A DNA stretch of 64,000 bases, from positions 51,494,882 through 51,558,881 of the forward strand of contig NC_081824.1 in NCBI RefSeq assembly GCF_030867095.1. Reading direction: 5' to 3'. Shown in pieces: positions 36,956 through 48,115 of this stretch; position 1 is the first letter of the stretch, and every line of letters begins with the position of its first letter. A program made the position numbers and the translations under genes. The notes under the pieces were generated by a model. It worked only from the letters and a program-made list of their open reading frames with translations. It ran no database searches and had not been told where the DNA came from. This stretch comes from Alligator mississippiensis (Eukaryota; Chordata; Crocodylia; Alligatoridae).

Positions 36956-37548
36956 CAATCCCTTGAGTGGAGGATGATCTCTATCGTGGGTCCAGTCCTT
37001 GAGCCACAGATCTGCCTGTAGAAGTTGCAGGTCTTCCTGCAGGGGAGGGCAGGCCTAGGCTAGGATCAGGGTTTGAAATATGGGGGAGGGGGATGACTGA
37101 GTCCCCCTATAAGAGATGAGACTCCCCCACCCAGCGCCTTTCGAAGCAGCTCAGGTGCCACTGCCTGCAGACCCCTCAAAGCAGGAGTGTAATTCAACCT
37201 GGCTAGGCTACGTTTCCACACGCATGTTGCCGGTTGCTGCCCCCTTTGGCTGGGGCACCCCTGTTGCACACTGCCTCTGCTTGGCCTACACGCTCGTGGG
37301 ACTGCTGTCTGCATCCAGCACTTGCACCAGCTCTCTTCGCCCAGCGGTTTTCAACCTTGGCATCCCCTCGGCCCTTCATTTGCACTCATTTTCCCGCGAC
37401 GGAGAAGTAGTACGGCAGCTCCTGCCGGTTCTCCGAGCCGGGGGCCGCGCAGGCGGCTTTGCCCCGGAGGGCGCGGGAGAAGGAAGCATAGTCTCCGCTA
37501 GCGCGCTAGACAAGCCGTGGGCGGACCGTGTCGCTGTGTGCGGCGGGC

Positions 37549-37560
37549 GCCGCCATTTTG
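37549..37560 (+). promoter_or_regulatory. YY1-like motif
   Basis: GCCGCCATTTTG is an exact match to the extended YY1 consensus, in the CpG island about 320 bases before the PRIM2 start codon. YY1 sites like this usually sit at or just after a transcription start, so it may mark one. Confidence 0.55.
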
Positions 37561-37836
37561 CTTGTAGACAAAAAGGCTCGTCTCGCCCCTTGCTCCTCCC
37601 CGTCCCACCCTTCCATGGCGCGGCCCACGCGTTCCGCGCGGTCAGCCAACCCAGCGAGGCGGAGTCAAAGGAGCCCGAGGGTGGAGCTGGAGGCGGAGCA
37701 GGCGCCCCGCCGGGACAGGTTGGGGGCGGGGCTAGCAGCAGGGGCGCGGGAGGGGCGGAGCCAAGGGCGGGCTGCCCAGCCGGGGGGCGGAGTCAGGGGC
37801 GCGTGACGCGGAAGCGGGGCGGGCCTGGCGGCGCGC

Positions 37837-37843
37837 GCGGGAA
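37837..37843 (-). promoter_or_regulatory. E2F-like core
   Basis: GCGGGAA (reverse complement TTCCCGC) lies 35 bases before the PRIM2 ATG. E2F control would suit a DNA replication gene expressed at G1/S, but a 7-base core in GC-rich DNA is weak evidence. Confidence 0.35.
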
Positions 37844-37877
37844 GCCGGCGCAGTTGTTGCTGTCGGGGCGGGCGGGC

Positions 37878-38028
37878 ATGGAGTTCTCGAGCGCGCGGGG
37901 CCGGCGGCGGGCGGCGCGGGCGGGCGGGCGCGGGCGTTACCCGCACAGCCTGCAGTTCTATCTGGCGCCGCCGGCCGAGAGCGTCTCGCTCGCCGAGTTC
38001 GAGAGCTTTGCCGTGGACCGCCTGCGCC
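37878..38028 (+). CDS. PRIM2: PRIM2 coding exon 1 (DNA primase large subunit)
   Basis: The ATG at 37878 lies in a good start context (G at -3 and G at +4). The exon reads MEFSSARGRRRAARAGG, then PHSLQFYLAPPAESVSLAEF and ESFAVDRLR. This matches the known PRIM2 start, where the human protein also begins MEFS and has PHCLQFYL and SLIEFENLAIDR at the same place. A perfect GTGAGT donor follows at 38029. The exon ends after the first base of a codon. The reading frame is open far upstream (to 37116), but this is expected in a CpG island, and conservation supports the MEFS start. The arginine-rich residues 7-20 differ from human. Confidence 0.93.
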
Positions 38029-38856
38029 GTGAGTGGCCCGGGGCGGCTGCGGGCCAGCAGCGCACGTCGGGGCGGGAGGGGCTCTGGTGCTTTGCCCAGC
38101 ATCGGCAGGGCCTCGCTTGCCGCCTGGGGCCCCTGTCAGCCCTGGTGGTTGGGGCAGCAGGGTCCCGGCCGGGGCTGGGGCCCCGCCGGTCAGGAGTTGA
38201 GCAGCCCTGACCTAAAACTGGTACGGGGGGTGGGGTAGGTGAATGTGAAACACTTGTCTCCCTCCTTCCCTGCCTCAAATGGTTTTTAAGACCTGGGAGA
38301 TAAAGCCTTAGCTGGGGTTATCTGGTTGGGGGTGGTCCTGTTTTGAGCCGGGCATTGGACTGTATCAGTGGGTCTCAACTTTTTTTGTACCAAGCCCCAT
38401 TTGTAAACATGGATGGCCAGTCCCCACCCAGTGAGTAGCTGAAGTAGAAAACAGCCCCCTGGTCCTGCTGATGCACTCAGGACCCCCAAGCCCCAGCCCC
38501 CAGGTGGGGGGCCAAGCAGCCCCTTGCAAGGGAAAACTCACCATTTCTCATGTGTTTCTTGGTTGAAGGAGAATCCAGTTTTAACATTTGTTTGCAACCT
38601 TTTCATATATTCATGCTACCCATGGGTTGAGAAAAGCTGGACTAGATGATCTCCTGAGGTCCTTCCCAACCCAAATTTTCTGTGCTTCAATACTGTCACA
38701 TTTCAACAAAACCAAAATTGGGTAGAATGCTGGGCTGGCCTGCCTTCCCCCCTCCCTCTTCTCTTTCTTTAAAACAATAATTAGATTTCTGTTCTATGTT
38801 ATACTAGGTGCTCATACTGCTTTTTGTTTGTGGTTTTTATTTTTAAATTACTTTAG
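38029..38856 (+). other. PRIM2 intron 1
   Basis: An 828-base intron with GTGAGT donor and CTTTAG acceptor. It contains the end of the CpG island, a hAT element and a CR1 3' scrap (separate entries). Confidence 0.85.
38366..38640. mobile_element. hAT-type element in PRIM2 intron 1
   Basis: Starts CAGTGGGTCTCAAC and ends GGTTGAGAAAAGCTG, an imperfect inverted pair. The flanks are GACTGTAT on the left (38358-38365) and GACTAGAT on the right, an 8-bp duplication with two differences. It is inserted in a plus-strand CR1 3' end, whose ATGATCTCCTGAGGTCCTTC follows directly at about 38645-38690. Confidence 0.65.
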
Positions 38857-38960
38857 TACTCAAAGTAGTTGAGAATCTTGGTGTGAAATACCTGAAAGGT
38901 ACTGATGACTATAAAAGCAAGCTGGAATATGAACTTCGAAAACTTAAATTTCCATTTAAA
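38857..38960 (+). CDS. PRIM2: PRIM2 coding exon 2
   Basis: The acceptor is CTTTAG and the donor GTAAGT at 38961. Joined to the single base left by exon 1, it reads [20 protein letters not shown] followed by [15 protein letters not shown]. Human PRIM2 has LLKSVENLGVSYVKGT and SKLESELRKLKF at the same place, so identity is high and the frame is certain. This is part of the mostly helical N-terminal domain that contacts PRIM1. The exon ends on a codon boundary. Confidence 0.95.
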
Positions 38961-39965
38961 GTAAGTAATTGGAACAAGAACCTTTCCTACCTTTGTGTCC
39001 ACATTGTATCTCCTGTGGAAAATATATATATATATAAAAAACAGCCTTAGTCTGTCTGTCTGTAACGGGTTATTTGCACTCAGATTGGTTGTCTGAAATA
39101 ACCAATCAGAGTGCTCCAAGAGCATTCAGTACAGGAAGTGTCAACCAGAGTGCTGATGCCATGATGGAGGGGACAGAGAAGATGGGTGTGAGGCCAGGGT
39201 GGAGTGGGCCGGGATGAGGAGCGGGGTGGGACATGGGGCTCAGTCCCTGCCTGCCCCGGTCATTCTTGATGGGAAATTTGCTAGTTGTGAATAATAATAC
39301 ACTTAAAGAATTTATATGCTGCGCACTACATTTGAGAATTCAACCAATTTTATACACGCAAGTTTTCCTTTTTTTTCCTGTATAATTTAAATACAGTTTT
39401 TGTTCTTACTTAATTGGGTCAGTCTGGAATCTTTCATTTGTACTGAAGTTAGTGCAACTAGAGTCTGCAAGATAATGCTCTGCAGTCTGTAGGGCTTTGT
39501 AATATGAAGAATAAATTCTAACTTGCTGTTTTCATGTAGCAGTAGTAGCAAAAGGATAGCTACTGTAGTAATTAATACCTTGTGTTACCAGGGGTGACTG
39601 GTGCCTCCCAAGTTTGGGGAGTGGGGCACAATTTGTGAGTGGACCCAGGGGTGGGCCAAAAGCCTCATATCCACTCTTATACTGTGCTGTGGCTTAGTGC
39701 CTCCCCCCAACATGCCACCGGCCCACATGGCAAAAAAACTGCCCTGTCCTGCATGGTGCCAAGTAGGGGGGCCAATCTCAGGGAGGGGGCATGCCTCTTG
39801 TCCTCCCCCCCCCCCAGTCACCTGTGTTACAGTTTACGAAGTATTTAAGGATAAATATCTTTGAGTTATGTGATGTGAAAGTTGAGGTTTAGCATTTAAT
39901 TAACTTTTTTAAAGTTTAATTTTCTGCTTTAAGCTGATGCATGTCCTCTTTTATGAAAATTACAG
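38961..39965 (+). other. PRIM2 intron 2
   Basis: A 1005-base intron with GTAAGT donor and TTACAG acceptor. It holds a short (AT)n run at 39022-39036 and the DNA transposon at 39589-39822. Confidence 0.85.
39589..39822. mobile_element. GC-rich DNA transposon (234 bp) in intron 2
   Basis: Inverted ends CAGGGGTGACTGG and CCCCAGTCACC. Flanked on both sides by TGTGTTAC (39581-39588 and 39823-39830), an exact 8-bp duplication. The right end may have lost its last bases. The left end is shared with the element at 27099. Confidence 0.7.
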
Positions 39966-40045
39966 GCTTTGGCTGAAGATGATTACGATGCAAGGAGGAA
40001 AGACCATATCTCTCATTTCATACTGCGTCTTGCTTATTGTCAATC
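39966..40045 (+). CDS. PRIM2: PRIM2 coding exon 3
   Basis: The acceptor AATTACAG and donor GTAAGT (40046) bound 80 bases reading [20 protein letters not shown] then RLAYCQS, the last codon split 2+1 with exon 4. The block [18 protein letters not shown] is one of the most conserved parts of the eukaryotic primase large subunit N-terminal domain (human [18 protein letters not shown]). There is no frameshift or stop. Confidence 0.96.
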
Positions 40046-41887
40046 GTAAGTGTGTTTTTGAGTTAGTATGTATTTTAATTTCTAGCATGTCGCTAAAACT
40101 AACGTGTGATGGCTGGTCATTAAGAGACTACCCGAGTCAAAGAAAAGCAAAGATGCGGTCTCAGTTTCTCAGTTTACAAACTTGGTCAAGAAAAATTTCA
40201 TATTTGAAGTGTGATGTGCAGGATGAAAACTGGAGGATAATTATTTTTATACACAGGTGAAGCATAAATAGATATCACCACAATTATTATGTACCAATTC
40301 AGTGTGTTTCTTTAAAAAGCATTCAGGATTGATTAGTCTTCTTCATTGGCCTATTATGTACTCATTGATAGTCAGGGTTGAGTGCTTTTGACTATTGTTC
40401 CCAGTATTAGACAGGTCACTCTCTAAATACTGTGTGTCTTACATACCATACCCATGCACCTTATTTTTGAAAGGCAGAATGAAGAAAAAGAGGCTTTCCC
40501 TTGAAAGTGCTGTAAGTATGGTATTTTTGCAGGGAAGACACTGGCAGCTGGATTTGGGATGGAGGTGGGGGTGAGCAAAAACCTGTGGCTGCTCTGTTAA
40601 CTACCTTGCTGCAGGATGTGGCAGGCACTGTTGGCTGAGCTGAACTTCCTGAGTCCTCTTTCTTCTCAAGCTGAGGCAGAGGAACAGTCAGCTGCACTGA
40701 CTGAGTCAGCTGAGAGCTCACCCACTCAAGGAGTGAACAGTTTGGCTCTAATAAGATCAGGCCCTCACCTGACTGTAGGTGCTACTGACTGCCCACTCAG
40801 CTCAGCTTGAAAAGAGAAGAGGGGCTAGGCAGTTTGACTCATCCAGCAGTGCCTGCCTTGTCAGCTTAGGGCCCAGTCTTGCTCTAGCTGAGCTACTAAG
40901 CCACTCCTCCTGAGCTAGGTGAGCCCCCAGCTGATGAGACTAATGACACTGGCTATGTACCCAGCTTGGGAAGAGTGAGACAGCATGGTTACCAGAGGAT
41001 TAGACTGTCTGTTCCCTGCTTTTTTTCATTTAAACTATGCATCCCAATTTCTAGCTAATTTTCAGGAAAAGCCATCTGTGTAGCACTTGAGTAAACATGG
41101 CAACTCACCAATTATAAATCACTCCCTGGTACCTGGCCTGTATTCATTCATTAAACAATTGTCTAGGTACATAGTTGGCTGTTACCTCTAGCTCACAATG
41201 TAAACAGCCTTGACTTTGTCAAACCAGTAAGGGTGAAGCTGGTGAAACAACAGAACTTGTGCCTAAAGGTATTGAAGCATTTGTTACACAAACTATTTGT
41301 CCTGAATCCAGCCTTGATTGATTGCCATGGATTTTCATAACTTTTAAATTCAGGAAATAATTTTAATAGTCTGTAACATGGATCAATATGTAGTGGTGGT
41401 TCTCAGTTCATGAGCTGCAGAATTGCTATGGGTATGCTGCAAGGACAGGTACAGGGTTAGGGGTAGGTTGATCTTATCAAATATTCCTGGGGCTCTAGGT
41501 GGCATTGTGCTGTGATGCCATATTACTCCTTGTGTGCTATTTCCTGAGCAGGCAATAGTACATCTGTCTCTGGTGCAGTGCTGTGGGTGATAAAATTAGC
41601 TTTGCTTCAGGACTGTGCTAGACATCCTGGATGCAGTGCACGTATTAACATAGCTGTACTGATTCTGGTTTGGGAGGGTTCATATGTGGAGTTAGCTTGG
41701 GGTGGGTCTTCATAGCGCTTTTATGTACTTCTATAGTGCTGTACTAATGCAGCCACACAACCTTACTGGTTCTGGAAGTCTTATGGATCACTTTATACAG
41801 GTTAAGGTAGACTGGGATCAAATGTGAGAACCTCTGAGATTTTAGCTTTATCTAGTGTAATTCCTTTTGTTTTCAGTCTCTGTACTT
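40046..41887 (+). other. PRIM2 intron 3, first part
   Basis: Nothing recognisable except a GC-richer patch at 40500-41010 with many AGCTGA and CAGCTGA words and chance frames. No exon or repeat family is assigned. Confidence 0.4.
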
Positions 41888-42549
41888 ACTACTCTATTTA
41901 CTCATATCTAAGGCACTACTGAATTTAAGATGACCTTCTAGTAATTAGATTTTATACATGGAAAACTAAGTTTAAAAATTATAAATTTTCCATGTATGGA
42001 ATCTAATTATTGGGGGGGGAGGGGGGTTATCTTTAATTCACCCCCCTCCACTGCTTGAGGCAGGTGGTATGGGAAGGTTAAGAAGATTGCTTCCTGTTTG
42101 TGCCTGCCTGCCGCCCCCCCTGCCTTTCCCGCCCCCGCTTCTGCTTCTTCTCTCCCTCCCTTTACCCTTGTTCTGTGCTGGCAGGCTCTGTTCCCGTTGT
42201 AGGCTGGGGCACTGAGCATGGTCCAGCCCAACCCCATAGCACACCACTGCTTATAGGGCTGGGCTGGGGCTTTGCTCAGTACGCCTGGCTGTAGCACATG
42301 GACAGGGCCTGCCAGCACTTGGCAAGGGTAAGTGGGACAGGGGCAGATGAGGGAGGAGAGGTTGTTGGTGGGGAGGAGATAGCAGGGGGTGTAGGCAGCA
42401 GCTGCAGCCACGGCCCTGACCCAAGGTAGGAGCTTGAGCCTTGGCCACAGCAGCTGCCTGTCCACTTCTTAGTACTTGATTCTAAGATGAGGCTTTCCCC
42501 CTGGTTAAATGGTGGAGAGGGGGAACAGAATTGAGTAAATACGGTATGT
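41888..42549. mobile_element. DNA-transposon-like element with hairpin
   Basis: The ends look inverted: TACTCTATTTACTCATATCT on the left against AGAATTGAGTAAATACGGTA on the right. Near the left end, 41943-41965 and 41986-42009 form a near-perfect hairpin (AATTAGATTTTATACATGG and its complement). The interior is GC-rich with chance frames on both strands. AAGATGACC and TAAGATGAGG motifs inside each end are again symmetrical. Family not named. Confidence 0.5.
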
Positions 42550-42673
42550 AGCTTAAATTTCACTAATAATAATAGTTAAAAAAATATAATAATATAAAAA
42601 TATATTGGATGTTGGCTTTACAAGAAAAATTACTGTTTGAGTTGTGTCAAATCAAACATAGGTTGTTAGAGCT

Positions 42674-42694
42674 AAAAAAAAAAAAAAAAAAAAA
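42674..42694. repeat. Poly-A run, about 21 bases
   Basis: A homopolymer in intron 3, not associated with a recognised retroposon. Confidence 0.8.
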
Positions 42695-43071
42695 TTTGAG
42701 TGAATACAATTTTACTTCACCTTCATACACGTGACAGCATCTTGTTTCAGATTTTCTTCCTTAATTCTCTGTTGGAGAAATTCTTACTTTTTTAAAAATA
42801 AAACATTTATCCTAAATCACAAAGTGATTTTTGGACAAAACTTGTCTCCCTCTTGTTTTCTTTTTAGAGAGTTTTGGCAGCAGGCAATGTTATCCTAATA
42901 TTCTGGAGTTGTAAGTTCTGTTGTCAGCTTGGGTTCTGGACCTGGAGAGAGGCATTTTATTCTTCTTCTTCTCACTTTGAAATATAATGATAGAAAAATA
43001 CTATGTAAGAATTGATTGTTCAAGAAAACTCTAACTATTGCAGCATTAAAGTTCCTGAAGAGTGAGGTTAG

Positions 43072-44047
43072 CAGAGGTGGGCAAAATACGGCCAGCAGCC
43101 AGTTCTGGCCTGCTAAGGAATTTTGTCTGGCTTGCAGTGGGTCCCTTGACCCCCCGCCTGGCCTTGGTGCAGGGGACAGCCTGGGTTACGGCTCATGTGA
43201 CTGGTCCTGCTGCCCCCAGGAATGCAGTGGGCTTGGGGTGGCGTGGTAGCCAAACTTGCCTCCTGGGGACCCTTCCAGCTGCTGCTAGCTTCTGCTGCCC
43301 AGGCACTCCAGTCCATCCACCCTGCACTCATTTCTGGGAGTGCTGGAGAGAGTGGGTGGGAGGGGTCTCCATGGAAACTGGTTTGGGACCTACATAGGCA
43401 GGGGTGGTGCCACAGGGAGGCAGGAGTGCCATCTGGGAGGGCGGGCCCAGGGCAGAGCCATGATCTGCTGCCCACACATCCCTGCGATAGGCTCTAGTTC
43501 CATGGGCAGGAGATTGTGCGGAATGGATCATGGCTCTGCCCTAGGCACTGGCCACATGTTATCACCACCCATAATTCCAGCCCTGGCCCTATCCATCTCG
43601 CTCCTGAATGCTGCTCTCCACTCTCCTGCAGCCCCATCCCATCATTCTGGCTGGGTGCCCTACCTGTGCAGGGTCTGGCTGATCTCCAGAAAGACCCTAG
43701 GATCACTGGGCCATGACAGTGTGGGGCCAGGGAGGGGCAGAGCTGTGATCTGTTCCTTTTAGGCCCCTGCCTGAGGAGCTGTGCCTGTTGCAGGGGCATG
43801 CAGGGAACGGATTGTGACTCTGTCCCAGGACCTGGCCCCACAGTCTTAATCCCAACCCTGGCCCTGCCCCCGGATACTGCTCCCCACCCACCTACAGCCC
43901 CATCCTATCTGCTTGTCTGCGTGTGGGGCAGAGCCACTTAGGGAGTTTTGGTGAGCTGTTACAAGTGTGAGGGGTGCTGACCTGGCCTGTGACACCTTAC
44001 CAAAACTCCCTAAGTCGTCCTCCGGCCCAAATAATTGCCCACTCCTG
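43072..44047. mobile_element. Long hAT-type element with internal 285-bp repeat
   Basis: Ends CAGAGGTGGGCAAAATACGG and CCCAAATAATTGCCCACTCC plus TG are imperfect inverted repeats of the CAGGGGTGGGCAA type. GGTTAG occurs at both flanks as a decayed target duplication. The inside has two degenerate units offset by about 285 bases (GGCAGAGCCATGATCTG at 43451 and GGCAGAGCTGTGATCTG at 43736). Long frames here are non-coding. Confidence 0.65.
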
Positions 44048-47000
44048 GGTTAGTGATAGTACAGGAAATATAAAAAGGCAAGCTGTATTTTGTTTTTTTG
44101 GGAATATGTTTTATTGACCAACTGTAGAGTTTGGGGAGAGATTAGATAAGCTTTTGGGCATGCTGTGCTCTTCTTTCAGTTTGGTTCAATAAAAGATATT
44201 AAAAAACAAAACAAAACAAAACCTTGCTTCTTGAGAAGTGAGGCACTTACCCAGAAAAGCTGTCCTGGGTCGTCTTATAACAACAGTAGGGGTACTGTTT
44301 CATTAGAAAAGATTGGTACTTAGCTTTCACCTCAAACTTTGTTTTCTTCGTTTTGGAAATGCTTATTTCTTTTACTGATGTACATCTTAAGCTTTGTAGT
44401 ATCTTTGCAGACAAAGATACCACACTGAAATCTGAACTATACACTGTATTTTCATACACTATTAAAATATAGCCAATCTTGAGGTATAATTATGCTATGC
44501 ATTACACACTGGATAAGAGCAGGAGGTGAAATAGTATAGCAAAATATTACTGTACACCAGTTCATAGTTCTAGGGTATAAACATTTGGTACAGATCAATA
44601 ACTGTTGCTTTATGATTGTGTGTTCATTTTGCTGAAAAGGGTTTACACAAAGGTGTGACCACAAATCTGTGTAGTCTTAGTGTCAAGTAATCTGCAATAA
44701 GAATGTGCTGGTAGCTAAAATGTTTCTATAGTGATCTTTTAATTTTGTTTTATGGGCAAACGGTGCCACCCAGAGGTGTGTATATGCATTTATCACTCTT
44801 CTCTGCTTCATTCTTGGGTTGTAATATGCATGGTCTATTATCTTCTGGTGTGTCTGTAGCTAGACTTGACCGTCCATAGTTGGAATCTACATGAATCATA
44901 TAATATCACTGCTTTTCTCACCTGACCGGCAGCCTGGTTGTGAACTCTGATTCACTCTCCTAGGTGCTTAAATCCAGGCTGCTTTTAAATCGGGTTGGTT
45001 GTTACTATGTAAGACACAAACTTTTTTCTGTATTGGCGTAATGAAAACTCTTATCCAAGCTCTTATTTCGTATCTCTATTACAGCAAGGTTTTCTTTCTT
45101 TGCCCATGACAGATGAACTTTTGTCTTGCTTATATCAATTCAAAACATGGCTTTAAAGATAAATGTCCTAGCTTGTTGATCTCCTTTGTCACTCTCCTTT
45201 ACTGCATCAAATGCAAAGTTTCTGGAAAGGAATTTGAAAGAAAAGACCATCTACCCGATGATACCTCTGCTAGCATCCACATGCTTTCAAAATGTTGGCT
45301 TTTTGCTTTGCTCTGCTTTAATGACACCAGCCTTTATTCTCCGTTAAAAAAATATTTTAAATAACTGTCTTTGCACTTTCATATGTGCTGCTCCATCACA
45401 TGGAAAAGTTCTCTGTAAATATTTGGAAAGCTTCTTTTTGCTATGGTGGCTGAAAAATCTCTTGGCAAGAGTTATGTATTTGGTGTGCTGAGACCACTGC
45501 TGATCATGTCGACCACTATTGCTTTGTTTGTGCTCGTGTCTTTGTTTTCACCTTTCGTATTATATTCTAGATTGGAAACCCCTCGTTTGTATAGTATTCA
45601 GCATATGGGCATTCTGATCCATGGCACGAGACACTATTATAGCGCAGATTAAGTATTCAATTATTAGTTTCTGATATTTAATATATGACCGTTTATGATG
45701 GTTTGGACTTAATGGCTACAAAATGCCATTATTGGTGGCTCTGTTTAATAAACTGTAGATGCTTTCATAAATCGGTACTTCTTGAACGGACTGAGTTTTA
45801 GCGTATGGGCTCACAACAAATGCTGCTGCTTTTTGTTCTAATACTTTCTGCAGGGTATGATGACTTTTAAGAACTTTTTCCTCATGAAAAAGATTTTAGA
45901 CTGAAATTAATGTAGGGATTACAAGTGGATTTATTTCATCACTAATTCAGCTAGGTAGGCACAAAATACCCTTTAGTGTTTTGGTACAAAGGAAGAAGCA
46001 TATGCTTTCTATCCCAAAGATTCCTGAACCTCGTGGTTTCAGTTCTCCCTTGGAGAGCAAAATACTCGGCTACAATGGCATGGTGCTGAGTTAGTATGCT
46101 ATCTGCTACTGTGATGCGTTTATCTCAGGATGCTTACTTTCCTCTGACCAAGATTATCATAACACCAGAACACAAAGAAACAGTCTTACTTCCACATCAG
46201 TCAGGAAACTACTTGCAGGATTGTGCCACTTAAAGGAGGCAAAAGGATCTTCTGCTTGTTGTACATTGTAGAATAATAGGAGAGCTATTCTTGTATACTG
46301 AGCTAGCTAATTAAACCAAGTGCATAGCTCAGACCTAAATATTGACAGCTATAGAAAGTTCATGGAGGTTGTTGGTGATGAGACTGATTGAACACACATG
46401 CAGTTAACTGGGAAAGAAAATTACACTCCATGATGATTGTATGATCTGGCCCATTGGTACCTCATCCTGTCTGACCTGCTCATATGTGCTGAAACTCAAG
46501 GAAGTAAAAAAATTAGTCAATGTGTTAAACAGTTTTGCCTGTTCTATGTGCTTAAGCCAATGAAGAGCAGTTATGCCCATCTGCCCATCACTCAGGGAAG
46601 TCATTGCAGATTTCTGAAAAGCAGCTTTACTAAACGCCCTGAAACAAGGCAGTGATTTGCCCAGTCCTTTAGAAGCCAGCATTTAACCCTGAAGACCTTA
46701 CTTTGACTAGTGTCATGTTTCAAACCTCCCATTCCTGGGCAAAATAACAGAGGAAATTACCAAGTTCCCACAATTGTATATCAGCTAACATTATGAAAAT
46801 CATAGTTAATATTCAGACTAAGGCACAGCCTAGAGATTCTTCTAGCATCATTAAAAATGACTTTCATGGCCATGGACACAGATCTCTAATCAGACTGTTG
46901 AACAGGTTGACTTTTTCCCACCAGTTTCTTAAGCTTCAGCATGTAATTTTTCAGTCTGTGATTGTAGTGAGACCAAAAGGTGCTAAGAGACAAGAGGAAC

Positions 47001-47834
47001 AGACAGTGTAATGCTTCAGTGACTCCAGTTCTTCTCTACACTAATTCACGTTAGTATTAGTAACAACTCTACAGTAGGCCTTTGCTGGTAGGATAACACA
47101 GGGATCCAAACTTTCCGCTCTTCTTTTCAGCTTCTACATTAGACTATTGGGAGAAAATAAAGTCATGGACTTGGCTACCAATAATGCATTGTTTCTCAAC
47201 TCTTAGCATTACTGTCTCTACTAACATGTCAGCATGCCTACATGAAATGAGCTCTTCAGTGAAGAACAGCCAACTAGAACAACTAGGGCAAGATGAAAAT
47301 CATACAGGTCAAAGAGGGGACACATTTTGAAGGGCTAATCTGCATGTTGTCTCTACTTTCTATGCAGGAGACATCCTCCATTTGTCAAAATTGACAGAAA
47401 TCTGTTCTGATTCTTTCTAAAGATACATCATGTTACTTATCTAAGCTTAAAATGTTGTCTTTTCCTGGATGAGGACCTGCTACAGTAATTCATATATTTT
47501 GTCACCTTCAGTCTTGGTTACTGTAATCCTTGTTTTTCGGAAGCTGAATCAAGATTATACAAGGTCTCCATATTGTAATTGCGCCCCTCCCCCATGGCTG
47601 CTGTGAGCATGTTACACCTGTGCTCAGTTTTGCTGTGTCTTGACAACTCTGCACAATAACCTTTAATGACTTTGAAAATTAGACCTAAAGCCTTGTCTGC
47701 AAATAAAATAATTTGGTATGTGCATTGCCATAACAACTGTGCTTGTCTAGGGCAAAGCAGAACTTTGCTCCTGAAAGACCTAGCAGAGACTCTTCGGTAA
47801 TTCAGTGTTGAACTGTTGCAGATGATACTTAATA
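44048..47834 (+). other. PRIM2 intron 3, middle part
   Basis: About 3.8 kb without an assignable gene. A short piece at 44085-44200 (TTTTATTGACCAACTGTAGA then AGCTTTTGGGC) resembles the repeat at 49745-49935. The remainder (45000-47800) looks like unique non-coding DNA; short frames have no domain. Confidence 0.4.
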
Positions 47835-48115
47835 GGGCTGTGCGAAGCTTCAGGTGCTGATTCGATTTAGAGGAGATTCGGTGGTCGAATCTCTAAATCC
47901 GAATCGAATCTGGAGACCAGTAAGGAGGTCTGAATTGATTCGAAGCTCTGAATTGATTGGGAAAAGATTCAGAGAGCTTTGGCGATTCGGGCAATCCCTG
48001 CTCAACACCACAGGGAGCTGGACCTGGACTCTGTCCAGGTAAGTAGGGGGTGGGCAAGGAGGACCTGGAGGAAAGGGAAGGGTGGAAACTGATGTCTGAA
48101 AAACTAAGCACATGT
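47835..48115. repeat. GATTCG-rich repeat fragment
   Basis: Begins GGGCTGTGCGAAGCTTCAGG and carries many GATTCG/CGAATC words in both orientations (for example 47860-47990), including an inverted pair around GAGATTCGGTGGTCGAATCTC. It looks like one end of a non-autonomous DNA transposon, but the opposite end is missing. Confidence 0.45.

Larger units (their letters stand above)
37380..38230 (+). promoter_or_regulatory. PRIM2: CpG island promoter of PRIM2
   Basis: This is the only dense CpG cluster in the window, spanning the region upstream of and including the first coding exon. No TATA box sits near the start. Repeated GGGGCGGG and GAGGGGCGGAG boxes (Sp1-like) occur at 37725-37830, and there is a TGACGCGG half-CRE at about 37804. 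This is the usual architecture of a housekeeping, cell-cycle-linked promoter. The transcription start is not determinable from sequence. Confidence 0.85.

Noticed and set aside
36570..36977. 135-codon Gly/Ser-rich frame
   Set aside because: Falls within the GC-rich repeat at 36660-36955 and is mirrored by frames on the other strand.
1..37380. Search for the neighbouring gene RAB23 (upstream of PRIM2 in human)
   Set aside because: No GTPase motifs were found on the minus strand; if synteny holds, it lies further left.
37665..38278. Long minus-strand frames opposite PRIM2 exon 1
   Set aside because: Arg/Ala/Pro-rich shadows of the CpG island; no conserved motif.
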